A stretch of 22,460 nt of DNA from Alphaproteobacteria bacterium (lineage in GTDB: Bacteria > Pseudomonadota > Alphaproteobacteria > Rhodospirillales > Rhodospirillaceae). Below the pieces are notes generated by a model. It saw nothing but the letters and a program-made list of their open reading frames with translations, was not told the origin of the DNA and did not search any database. Every line of letters starts with the position of its first letter. Positions within the stretch are counted from its first letter, which is position 1. Shown in pieces: positions 15,874 to 22,460 of the stretch. Location of the stretch: NCBI GenBank assembly GCA_003250275.1, contig QKGW01000204.1:1-22460 (forward strand). The letters are read 5' to 3'. Both the position numbers and the translations under genes were made by a program.

Positions 15874-15948
15874 TGGTGCCGCAGAGAAGAATTGAACTTC
15901 CGACCCCACCCTTACCAAGGGTGTGCTCTACCCCTGAGCTACTGCGGC
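15874..15948 (-). tRNA. tRNA-Thr (anticodon GGT)
   Basis: All cloverleaf parts are present in 75 bases. The acceptor stem is GCCGCAG with CTGCGGC, followed by discriminator A and an encoded CCA. The D arm is GCTC/GAGC. The anticodon arm is CACCC-TTGGTAA-GGGTG, and the T arm is GGAAG-TTCAATT-CTTCT with one G-U pair. The anticodon GGT reads ACC and ACU, so the amino acid is threonine. The GGT anticodon sits at 15914-15916 on the complement. Confidence 0.95.
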
Positions 15949-15990
15949 ACATTCTGGGGTAACGTCGCGCCGTTTCGGCGTGAGGCGGCT

Positions 15991-16019
15991 TTCATACACA
16001 AGCCCGAGGCCCCTGACAA
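15991..16019 (-). promoter_or_regulatory. Probable sigma-70 promoter for tRNA-Thr
   Basis: On the - strand TTGTCA and TATGAA are separated by exactly 17 bases. Transcription would start about 35 bases before the mature 5' end of the tRNA, a normal leader for a tRNA gene. Confidence 0.45.
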
Positions 16020-16099
16020 GCCCCTAAGAAAAAAATTCGCCACCACGGCAGTGCGATTGCGCTATCCTCGCCACCCACGCAGGAGGACGGAGGCTTTGC

Positions 16100-16276
16100 A
16101 TGGCGCGCGATATCGGCGACCGCGAACGGATCGAGGCGGAGGCGCTGCGGCGCAATCTTCGTCTGCGCCGCACGCAGGCGAGCGCCCGCAAAGCCGCAGG
16201 TGATCTCGGCTTGCCGAGCGGTGCGCAAGCCGTTAAGACTGTCGGCACCGCGGAAGGGACGATGGAAGGGGCGATT
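16100..16276 (+). other. In-frame upstream extension of dcd (possible small ORF fused to dcd)
   Basis: These 59 codons are in the same frame as dcd with no stop between. They begin at an ATG with an excellent ribosome-binding site (GGAGG at 16089-16093, 6-base spacing). The peptide is basic and helical, with ALRRNLRLRRTQASARK at its centre, unlike any part of dCTP deaminase. It resembles the short arginine/lysine-rich peptides (RNL-RRK-Q-RAR pattern) found as separate small proteins in other alphaproteobacteria, from memory. It is either a true N-terminal extension, a small gene that has lost its stop, or a leader. Confidence 0.45.
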
Positions 16277-16831
16277 ATGGGCGTGCTGCCGGATCACTGG
16301 ATTCGCAAGATGGCTCTCGAACACGAGATGATCTCGCCGTTCGAGGATCGCCTGCATCGCGAGGGCGTGGTGTCCTACGGCCTGTCGTCCTACGGCTACG
16401 ACGCGCGCTGCTCGACCGAGTTCAAGATCTTCACCAACGTGGATTCCGCGGTGGTCGATCCGAAGGCGTTCTCGGAGAAGAGCTTCGTCGACCGCTCGAC
16501 CGACATCTGCGTGATCCCGCCGAACAGCTTCGCGCTCGCGCGCACCGTCGAGTATTTCAAGATCCCCGACGACGTGCTGGTGATCTGCCTCGGCAAGTCG
16601 ACCTACGCGCGTTGCGGCATCATCGTCAACGTCACGCCGCTCGAACCGGGTTGGGAGGGTCACGTCACCCTCGAATTCTCCAACACCACGCCGCTGCCCG
16701 CGAAGATCTACGCCAACGAGGGCGTCGCGCAGTTCATCTTCCTCAAGGGCGACAGCCCCTGCGAGGTGACTTACCGGTCGCGTTCGGGCAAGTACATGAG
16801 CCAGACCGGCGTGACCCTGCCGCGCCTCTAG
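16277..16831 (+). CDS. dcd: dCTP deaminase
   Basis: This enzyme deaminates dCTP to dUTP, the main route to dUMP and then dTMP in many Gram-negatives, and acts as a trimer in the cytoplasm. From this ATG the protein has 184 residues, the usual length. The start MGVLPDHWIRKMALEHEMI matches the family N-terminus, and SYGLSSYGYDAR, PPNSFALARTVEY, GKSTYARCGIIVNVTPLEP and the terminal SQTGVTLPRL are hallmarks. The loop GKSTYARCG and the Glu in GHVTLEFSN are the expected catalytic region. GGAAGGGG ends 5 bases before this ATG. However, the frame is open back to 16100, where there is an even better initiation site, so a 243-residue form is possible. murA follows after 12 bases. Confidence 0.93.
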   Translation: MGVLPDHWIRKMALEHEMISPFEDRLHREGVVSYGLSSYGYDARCSTEFKIFTNVDSAVVDPKAFSEKSFVDRSTDICVIPPNSFALARTVEYFKIPDDVLVICLGKSTYARCGIIVNVTPLEPGWEGHVTLEFSNTTPLPAKIYANEGVAQFIFLKGDSPCEVTYRSRSGKYMSQTGVTLPRL

Positions 16832-16843
16832 GACGTATAGCGT

Positions 16844-18130
16844 ATGGACAGCATCCGAATTCGCGGCGGCATTCCGCTGAACGGCGTGATTCCGATCAGC
16901 GGCGCGAAAAACGCCGCGCTGCCGCTGATGGCGGCGACGCTCTTGTCCGCCGAGACCCTGACGCTCAGGAACCTGCCGCATCTCGTCGACATCACCACGA
17001 TGGCGAACCTGCTCGCCTCGCACGGCGTCGCGCTGCACATGAACGGCAACGCGAGCGGTCAGGCGTGCGGCGGCCGGGTGCTCGAACTCACCACCGCGGC
17101 GATCACCAACACCACCGCGCATTACGACCTGGTGCGCAAGATGCGCGCCTCGATCCTGGTGCTCGGGCCGATCCTCGCGCGCGAAGGCAAGGCCAGGGTG
17201 TCGCTGCCGGGCGGCTGCGCGATCGGCGCGCGGCCGGTGGATCTGCACCTCAAGGCGCTCGAACAGATGGGCGCGAAGATCTCGATCGACGGCGGCTACG
17301 TCGACGCGACCGTGGACGGGCGGCTCAAGGGCGCGCATCTGGTGTTCCCGCAGGTCACCGTCACCGGCACCGAGAACCTGCTGATGGCGGCGACCCTCGC
17401 CGACGGCGAGACGATCATCGACAACGCCGCGCGCGAGCCTGAGGTCGCCGACCTCGCCAACTGCCTAATCGCGATGGGCGCGGAGATCGAGGGCGTCGGC
17501 TCCTCGCGTCTCGTGGTGCGCGGCAAGGATGCGCTGCACGGCGCGACCCACGCGGTCCTGCCCGATCGCATCGAGGCGGGCTCCTACGCCGTCGCCGCCG
17601 CGATCACGCGCGGCAGCGTGACGCTGCAGAACGCCGACGCGGCGCAGATGTCGGCGCTGATCAAGGTGCTGATCGCCGCGGGCGTCGAGGTCGAGGACCG
17701 GGCCGAGGGGCTTTGGGTCTCCGCCGCGGGGCGGACGATCAAGGGCGTCGACGTGATGACCGAGCCGCATCCGGGCTTCCCCACCGACATGCAGGCCCAG
17801 GTGATGGCGCTGTTCGCCACCGCCGAGGGCGCGTCGATGATGACCGAGACGATTTTCGAGAACCGCTTCATGCACGTTCCGGAGTTGAAACGCATGGGCG
17901 CGGACATCAACATCCATAACAACTCGGCGATCGTGCGCGGCGTCGCGAAGCTCTCGGGTGCGCCGGTGATGGCGACCGATCTGCGCGCCTCGATGTCGCT
18001 GGTTCTGGCCGCCTTGGCCGCTGCGGGCGAAACCACGATCGCCCGCGTCTATCACCTCGACCGGGGCTACGAGCGCCTGGAACAGAAACTCGCCGCCTGC
18101 GGCGCCGACGTCGAGCGGCTGCGGGACTGA
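16844..18130 (+). CDS. murA: UDP-N-acetylglucosamine 1-carboxyvinyltransferase
   Basis: This is the first committed enzyme of peptidoglycan synthesis. It transfers the enolpyruvyl group of PEP to UDP-GlcNAc in the cytoplasm. The 428-residue length suits the family. Lys22 and Asn23 in ISGAKNAALP are the conserved substrate-binding pair. Cys125 in LPGGCAIGARPVDLHLKALE is the active-site cysteine that fosfomycin alkylates; it is present rather than the Asp variant. EPEVADLANCL, TEPHPGFPTDMQAQ and the terminal HLDRGYERLEQKL are also typical. TAGGA at the dcd stop is the likely ribosome-binding site, about 10 bases from the ATG. Confidence 0.97.
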   Translation: MDSIRIRGGIPLNGVIPISGAKNAALPLMAATLLSAETLTLRNLPHLVDITTMANLLASHGVALHMNGNASGQACGGRVLELTTAAITNTTAHYDLVRKMRASILVLGPILAREGKARVSLPGGCAIGARPVDLHLKALEQMGAKISIDGGYVDATVDGRLKGAHLVFPQVTVTGTENLLMAATLADGETIIDNAAREPEVADLANCLIAMGAEIEGVGSSRLVVRGKDALHGATHAVLPDRIEAGSYAVAAAITRGSVTLQNADAAQMSALIKVLIAAGVEVEDRAEGLWVSAAGRTIKGVDVMTEPHPGFPTDMQAQVMALFATAEGASMMTETIFENRFMHVPELKRMGADINIHNNSAIVRGVAKLSGAPVMATDLRASMSLVLAALAAAGETTIARVYHLDRGYERLEQKLAACGADVERLRD

Positions 18131-18144
18131 CCGGAGACTGAAGC

Positions 18145-18813
18145 GTGTCTGCCATCGAAAAGTTCGTTCTGGCTCTGCCGAAAGGCCGCATCCTCGAAGA
18201 GGCGATGCCTCTGGTGCGCGCCGCCGGCATCGAACCCGAACCCGACTTCGACAATTCCAAGTCCCGCAAGCTGCGCTTCACCACCAACCATCCGAACCTC
18301 GACATCATCCGCGTCCGCAGCTTCGACGTCGCCACCTTCGTCGCCTTCGGCGCGGCGCACTTCGGCATCTGCGGCAACGACGTGCTGATGGAGTTCGACT
18401 ACGCCGACATCTACGCGCCGCTCGACCTCGGCATCGGCCACTGCCGCCTGTCGGTCGCGGCGCCGGTCGACGTGATCGCCGAGGATCACCCGTCGCGCTG
18501 GAGCCACATCCGCGTCGCCACCAAGTATCCGTCGCTGACCCAGCGTCACTTCGCCGCGCGCGGCGTGCAGGCCGAGTGCGTCAAGCTCAACGGCGCGATG
18601 GAACTGGCGCCGCGCCTCGGGTTGTGCCGCCGGATCGTCGACCTCGTGTCCTCGGGCGCGACGATCAAGGCCAACGGTCTCGTCGAGGTCGAGACGATCT
18701 GCGACGTCACCTCGCGCCTGATCTTCCACCGCCCGACCTTCAAGACCCATTCGGATGCGATGCAGGGTTGGCTCGCCAAGTTCCGGGAGGCCACCGATGC
18801 CCGTGTCGCTTGA
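18145..18813 (+). CDS. hisG: ATP phosphoribosyltransferase, short form
   Basis: This enzyme catalyses the first step of histidine synthesis, joining ATP and PRPP. The 222-residue length and absence of the C-terminal regulatory domain mark it as the short HisG type, which needs the HisRS-like partner HisZ for activity and feedback control; hisZ is not in this window. LALPKGRILEEAMPL at the N-terminus, GICGNDVLMEF, and the PRPP-loop-like IVDLVSSGATIKANGL are family motifs. Translation starts at GTG with GGAG 8 bases upstream. Its 3' end overlaps the hisD start by 17 bases, so the two are co-translated. Confidence 0.95.
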   Translation: MSAIEKFVLALPKGRILEEAMPLVRAAGIEPEPDFDNSKSRKLRFTTNHPNLDIIRVRSFDVATFVAFGAAHFGICGNDVLMEFDYADIYAPLDLGIGHCRLSVAAPVDVIAEDHPSRWSHIRVATKYPSLTQRHFAARGVQAECVKLNGAMELAPRLGLCRRIVDLVSSGATIKANGLVEVETICDVTSRLIFHRPTFKTHSDAMQGWLAKFREATDARVA

Positions 18814-20079
18814 CGCCCGTTCGCCGGATTTCGAGGCGCGCTTCGCCGAACTGCTCGCGGGCAAGCGCGAGACCTCGGTCGACGTCGCCGACACCGTCGC
18901 CGCGATCATCGCCGAGGTCCGCCGCGACGGCGACGCCGCGCTGATCCGCCTCAGCGCGAAGTTCGACCGGCTGGACTGCGCGTCTCCGCCGGGGAAATCG
19001 CCGCCGCCGAGGCCGCGTGCGATCCCGACCTGCTTCAGGCGCTCGACCTCGCCGCCGCGCGCATCCGCAGCTTCCACGAGCGCCAGCTCCCCGGCGACAT
19101 CTCCTATACCGACGCCGCGGGCGCGCGCCTCGGGATGCGCTGGACCGCGGTGGACGCCGCCGGTCTCTACGTGCCGGGCGGCACCGCGTCGTATCCGTCG
19201 TCGGTGCTGATGAACGCGATCCCGGCCAAGGTCGCCGGGGTCGAGCGCCTGGTGATGGTGGTGCCGATGCCCGACGGCGTGGTCAACCCGCTGGTGCTCG
19301 CCGCGGCGAAGCGCGCGGGCGTCGACGAGATCTACCGCGTCGGCGGCGCGCAGGCGGTCGCCGCGCTCGCCTACGGCACCGCGACGATCGCCCCGGTCGA
19401 CAAGATCGTCGGCCCCGGCAACGCCTACGTCGCCACCGCCAAGCGGATGGTGTTCGGCACCGTCGGCATCGACATGATCGCCGGGCCTTCCGAGGTGCTG
19501 GTGGTTGCCGACGCAGCCAACGATCCCGACTGGATCGCCGTCGACCTGCTCTCCCAGGCCGAGCACGACGCCGCCGCCCAGGCGATTCTGATCACCGACG
19601 ACGCCGCCTTCGCCGAAAAGGTCGCGGCGGCGGTGGAGCTGCGCCTCGAAACCTTGCCGCGCGCCAACATCGCCGCGGCGAGCTGGCGCGATTTCGGCGC
19701 GACCATCGTCGTGCCGTCGCTCGACGCGGCGGTGCCGCTGGTCGACCGCATCGCCCCCGAGCACCTCGAGCTTGCCGTCGCCGATCCCGACGCGCTCGCC
19801 GCCAGGGTGCGCCACGCGGGCGCGATCTTCCTCGGCCGCACCACGCCGGAGGCGCTCGGCGACTACGTCGGCGGCCCCAACCACGTGCTGCCGACGGCGC
19901 GCAGCGCGCGCTTCTCCTCGGGGCTCGGGGTGCTCGACTTCCTCAAGCGCACCACGCTGCTCGGCGCCTCGGAGGCCGCCGTCGCCGCGATCGGCCCGGC
20001 CGCGGTGCGTCTCGCCGAGAGCGAGGGCCTGACCGCCCACGCGCTCTCCGTCGCCCTGCGCCTGCCGTCCACGCCATAG
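18797..20079 (+). pseudogene. hisD: Histidinol dehydrogenase, interrupted by a frameshift
   Basis: HisD oxidises histidinol to histidine in the last two steps of the pathway. The start is well supported (GGGAGG with 6-base spacing). The first 60 codons read as a normal HisD N-terminus up to KFDRLD at about 18976. The natural continuation LRVSAGEIAAAEAACDPDLL is in the -1 frame, with the C at 18976 shared. The rest is intact: GPGNAYVATAKRMVFG, IAGPSEVLV, Zn ligands in SQAEHD, the catalytic PEHLE, GDYVGGPNH and EGLTAHA. Unshifted translation would end at 19210 after 137 residues; an ATG at 19135 could restart a piece lacking about a quarter of the protein. Joined, the protein has about 427 residues, and the junction seems a few residues short compared with relatives. 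It may be a real small deletion or a sequencing error. Confidence 0.88.
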
Positions 20080-20086
20080 GTTTGCC

Positions 20087-20572
20087 ATGGACCAGCCGTA
20101 CACCATCGCCGAGGTGACGCTGGACGAGCACACGCTGCACCCGCGGCCGGAGGTGGAGCACGAGCGCGCGGTGGCGATCTTCGACCTGCTCGAAGAAAAC
20201 ATGTTCCGTCCGGTCGACTGGCCGCACGACGGACCCTACGCGCTCACCCTGTCGCTTGCCGAGAGCCGCCTCTACATCGACGTGCGCCCGGTGTGCGAGC
20301 CGCCCGACGCGTGCGAGAGTCTGCGGCTGATCCTGCCGCTGAAGTCGTTCCGCTCGATCGTGCGGGACTATTTCCTCGTCTGCGAGAGCTATTACGACGC
20401 GATCAAGACCGCGACGCCGTCGCAGATCGAGGCGATCGACATGGGTCGCCGGGCGCTCCACAACGAGGGCTCCGACGTGCTGCGCGAGCGCCTCGCCGAC
20501 AAGGTCGAGATCGACCACATGACCGCGCGCCGGCTGTTTACGCTGCTGTGCGTGCTGTACCTGAAGACCTGA
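20087..20572 (+). CDS. UPF0262 family protein
   Basis: This is a 161-residue soluble protein of the alphaproteobacterial UPF0262 family, whose function is not known. Recognisable stretches include the opening YTIAEVTLDEHTL, the EVEHERAVAIFDLLEENMF segment and the C-terminal AIDMGRRALHNEGSDVL. There is no signal peptide or membrane helix. It starts seven bases after the hisD stop and ends eleven bases before the phosphatase-like gene, so all three are probably co-transcribed. The ribosome-binding site is weak (AGG). The conserved gene order across alphaproteobacteria, rather than any motif, supports the assignment. Confidence 0.85.
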   Translation: MDQPYTIAEVTLDEHTLHPRPEVEHERAVAIFDLLEENMFRPVDWPHDGPYALTLSLAESRLYIDVRPVCEPPDACESLRLILPLKSFRSIVRDYFLVCESYYDAIKTATPSQIEAIDMGRRALHNEGSDVLRERLADKVEIDHMTARRLFTLLCVLYLKT

Positions 20573-20583
20573 GCATCCGAGCC

Positions 20584-21156
20584 ATGACCCGCCTGCCGTC
20601 CGCCGTCCTGTTCGCCTGCAACGCCAACGCCGTGCGCTCGCCGCTCGCCGCCGCGTTGTTCCGCGCCGCGCACGGCAACGCCGCCTACGTCGAGTCCGTC
20701 GGGCTCGAAGCCGGGGAGCCCGACGCGTTCGTGCCGGCGGTGCTCGGCGAGGCCGGGATCGGCGGCTACGAGGCACACCAGCCCAAGACCTTCGACGATC
20801 TCGTCGACGACAATTTCGAAGTGATCGTCGCGCTCACCCGCGAGGCGTTCGAGCGCGCCCAGGAGATCACCCGCACGATGCATTGCGAGGTGGTGTTCTG
20901 GCCGACCGAGGACCCGACCCTCGCCGAAGGCAACCGCGAGGCCCGCCTCGACGCCTATCGCCGCGTGCGCGACGATCTGCGCACCCGCATCCTCCGCGAG
21001 TGGCCGATGGCGGGCGAGCAGCCCGAACCCGGCATCCCCGACGAGGCCGCCGCCGGCTTCGTCGGCGAGCGCAAGACCCACGGCCTGATGGCGCGCAGCC
21101 GTGGCCGGGACATCTGGACGCGGATGCGCATGGGCATCCGCCGCCTGCGCCGATGA
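20584..21156 (+). CDS. Low-molecular-weight phosphatase / arsenate reductase-like protein
   Basis: This is a 190-residue protein of the low-molecular-weight protein-tyrosine phosphatase fold. The phosphate-binding loop C-x5-R-S is present as CNANAVRS (Cys12 to Arg18) after the first strand, AVLFA. The general-acid Asp is probably the one in WPTEDPT. It is longer than the classic 150-residue enzymes, with a basic tail (residues 160-190, rich in Arg). Members at this position are often annotated as arsenate reductases or ArsC-like, but no ars genes are nearby, so phosphatase activity on proteins or small molecules is equally likely. It sits tightly after the UPF0262 gene, with 11 bases between them. 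Confidence 0.82.
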   Translation: MTRLPSAVLFACNANAVRSPLAAALFRAAHGNAAYVESVGLEAGEPDAFVPAVLGEAGIGGYEAHQPKTFDDLVDDNFEVIVALTREAFERAQEITRTMHCEVVFWPTEDPTLAEGNREARLDAYRRVRDDLRTRILREWPMAGEQPEPGIPDEAAAGFVGERKTHGLMARSRGRDIWTRMRMGIRRLRR

Positions 21157-21205
21157 CCGTCCGGAAGCTTCGCCGGATCGTTGCGGTTTCGTGGAAATCG
21201 CTTGC

Positions 21206-21233
21206 TTCGACCGTCTATCCGGAGCAGTAAGAT
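21206..21233 (+). promoter_or_regulatory. Putative sigma-70 promoter for infA
   Basis: TTCGAC at 21206-21211 and TAAGAT at 21228-21233 are 16 bases apart in the 123-base gap before infA. The -35 match is moderate and the -10 match is good. Transcription would begin about 40 bases before the start codon. Confidence 0.35.
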
Positions 21234-21279
21234 AGCGACCGAAGAACCCCGCCCAGTTGTGGGCGCGTGATGAGGACCT

Positions 21280-21498
21280 ATGGCCAAAGAAGATCTGATC
21301 GAATTCTCGGGCACCGTCACCGAGCTGCTGCCCAATGCAATGTTCCGCGTGAAGCTCGACAACGAGCACGAAATCCTCGCGCATACCTCGGGCAAGATGC
21401 GCAAGAACCGCATTCGCGTGCTCGCGGGCGACCGCGTGCAGGTGGAAATGACTCCCTATGACCTGACCAAGGGTCGCATCACCTTCCGCTTCAAGTAA
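21280..21498 (+). CDS. infA: Translation initiation factor IF-1
   Basis: This is a 72-residue single-domain OB-fold protein that binds the ribosomal A site during initiation. The sequence MAKEDLIEFSGTV is the family start. NAMFRVKLDNEHEILAHTSG, KMRKNRIRVLAGDRV and the terminal YDLTKGRITFRFK are nearly invariant IF-1 segments. GAGGA lies just before the ATG with unusually short spacing. A promoter candidate lies in the gap upstream, so infA may be expressed independently of the his genes. Confidence 0.98.
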   Translation: MAKEDLIEFSGTVTELLPNAMFRVKLDNEHEILAHTSGKMRKNRIRVLAGDRVQVEMTPYDLTKGRITFRFK

Positions 21499-21518
21499 GC
21501 GCGCGCGCAGGCATCGAG

Positions 21519-22118
21519 ATGGCCGCCGAACCGCCGCTCCTGATCCTCGCCTCGGCCTCGCCCAGGCGACGCGACCTGTTGTTGCAGATCGGCATCGCGC
21601 CCGATCGCATCCAGCCGCCGGATATCGACGAAACCCCGCTCAAGGATGAGACCCCGGCGGCTCTGGTCGTGCGCCTCGCCGCCGCCAAGGCGCAGGCGGT
21701 CGCCGCCGAAAGCCCCGAGGCGGTGGTGCTCGCCGCCGATACCGTGGTCGCCTGCGGGCGGCGCATCCTGCCGAAGGCGGAGGACGAGGCGACCGCACGC
21801 CGCTGCCTCGACCTGCTTTCCGGACGGCGGCACCGCGTCTACGGCGGCATCTGCGTGCTCGCGCCCGGCTTCGCCGCGCCGCGGGTGCGCCGCGTCGTCA
21901 CCGCGGTGACCTTCAAGCGCCTCTCGGACGCCGAAAAGCGCGCCTACCTCGCCTCCGGCGAATGGCGCGGCAAGGCGGGCGGCTACGCGATCCAGGGCCT
22001 CGCCGGGCGCTTCGTCACCCAGCTCGTCGGCTCCTACGGCAACGTCGTCGGCCTCAGCCTGCCCGAAACCGCCAATCTTCTCGAGGCCGCGGGCATCCGG
22101 CACCCGCTGGAGCGCTGA
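21519..22118 (+). CDS. maf: Maf-family nucleoside triphosphate pyrophosphatase
   Basis: This is a 199-residue Maf/YhdE-type enzyme that hydrolyses non-canonical or pyrimidine nucleoside triphosphates to monophosphates, preventing their use in DNA or RNA. LASASPRRRDLL at residues 10-21 is the phosphate-binding signature. VVLAADTVVACGRRIL contains the catalytic Asp, and LLSGRRHRVYGGICV and GEWRGKAGGYAIQGLAGRF are the remaining conserved blocks. It lies 20 bases after infA and 3 bases before the ribonuclease E/G gene, an order common in alphaproteobacteria. Whether it prefers dTTP/UTP or modified bases cannot be settled by eye. Confidence 0.93.
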   Translation: MAAEPPLLILASASPRRRDLLLQIGIAPDRIQPPDIDETPLKDETPAALVVRLAAAKAQAVAAESPEAVVLAADTVVACGRRILPKAEDEATARRCLDLLSGRRHRVYGGICVLAPGFAAPRVRRVVTAVTFKRLSDAEKRAYLASGEWRGKAGGYAIQGLAGRFVTQLVGSYGNVVGLSLPETANLLEAAGIRHPLER

Positions 22119-22121
22119 GCG

Positions 22122-22460
22122 ATGCGCTACGCGGTTGCCGCAACCCGCCACCCCGGCGAGACCCGCGCGCTCCTCACCGACGCCGACGGCCGCGTCGTCG
22201 AGGTGCGTCTGTTCCGCGGCACTCCGGCCACCGCCGAGGGCGCGGTCTGGCGTGGCCGCGTCGTCGGCACGATCGCCGCCGCGCGGGCGCTGCTCGTCGA
22301 CGTCGGCGGGGCGCTGCCGGGCTTCCTGCCGCTCGCCGACTGGCCCGGTGCGCCGCCCGCCGAAGGCGCGATGGTCGCGGTGATGATCGACCGTCCGGCG
22401 CGTGCCGAGAAGGGGCCGCGCCTCACCGGCAAGCTGCGCCTCGCCACCCCGCGCCTGATC
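22122..22460 (+). CDS. Ribonuclease E/G family protein, 5' part only
   Basis: Only the first 113 codons are in the window, with the frame open to the edge. The opening strand and turn pattern, WRGRVVGTIAAARALLVDVGG followed by LPGFLPLAD, is an S1-like RNA-binding domain. VMIDRPARAEKGPRLTGKLRL matches the segment that follows the S1 domain in RNase E/G proteins (the E-KGPRLT block). The domain looks shorter and more diverged than in E. coli RNase G, as in the compact alphaproteobacterial members found next to maf. The enzyme would cut RNA 5' ends or rRNA precursors. The catalytic DEAD-fold part lies outside the window. Confidence 0.8.
   Translation, partial: MRYAVAATRHPGETRALLTDADGRVVEVRLFRGTPATAEGAVWRGRVVGTIAAARALLVDVGGALPGFLPLADWPGAPPAEGAMVAVMIDRPARAEKGPRLTGKLRLATPRLI

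Noticed and set aside
15694..15918. Upstream extension of the - strand unknown gene to 15918
   Set aside because: It would read through the 3' half of the tRNA-Thr gene and over the sigma-54 promoter; MTSITT at 15693 has its own ribosome-binding site.
18965..18990. Programmed -1 frameshift in hisD
   Set aside because: There is no X-XXY-YYZ slippery heptamer or clear stimulatory stem at the junction, and HisD is not known to use frameshifting. Mutation or sequence error is more likely.
21161..21178. TCCGG/CCGGA hairpin after the phosphatase-like gene
   Set aside because: The stem is only five pairs and no T-run follows, so I do not call it a terminator.

Overview
The window looks like the chromosome of a free-living alphaproteobacterium, most likely in or near the Rhodospirillales. 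Three things point there: very high GC with strong GC-ending codon bias; the gene order murA-hisG-hisD-UPF0262-low-molecular-weight phosphatase-infA-maf-ribonuclease E/G, which is typical of that class; and a short-form HisG. All protein genes but one are on the + strand, coding density is high, and there are no insertion sequences, phage genes or CRISPR arrays. No stretch over 300 bases lacks a gene.

Layout. (1) 1-1068: a probable divergent promoter at the left edge, then a tRNA(m6A37)-methyltransferase-like gene overlapped by a small membrane protein with a Cys/His cluster. (2) 1106-7013: a good promoter, the overlapping pair glyQ-glyS (glycyl-tRNA synthetase), and pyruvate phosphate dikinase, closed by a clear Rho-independent terminator. 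(3) 7081-13715: five glycosyltransferases (GT2, GT9 heptosyltransferase type, GT2 of the WaaE/KdtX type, two GT4) followed by an AsnB-type amidotransferase. This looks like an LPS core or surface-polysaccharide locus. (4) 13730-15116: a promoter, a perfect inverted repeat and a dihydroorotase-family amidohydrolase with Gln in place of the first metal-binding His. (5) 15127-16019 on the - strand: an uncharacterised 188-residue protein with a near-consensus sigma-54 promoter, and a tRNA-Thr(GGT) with its own promoter. (6) 16100-22460: dcd with an unusual in-frame upstream extension, murA, hisG, a frameshifted hisD, UPF0262, a phosphatase-like gene, infA, maf and the 5' part of a ribonuclease E/G gene.

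Most of the window is housekeeping: translation (glyQS, infA, tRNA-Thr), nucleotide hygiene (dcd, maf), peptidoglycan (murA), histidine synthesis and PEP metabolism. The points most worth a second look are the sigma-54 promoter in front of the orphan gene, the small deletion with frameshift near the start of hisD, the translated-looking N-terminal extension of dcd, and the altered metal site of the dihydroorotase-like protein. I do not see a clearly new multi-gene system. The nearest candidate for undescribed biology is the sigma-54-linked unknown protein.
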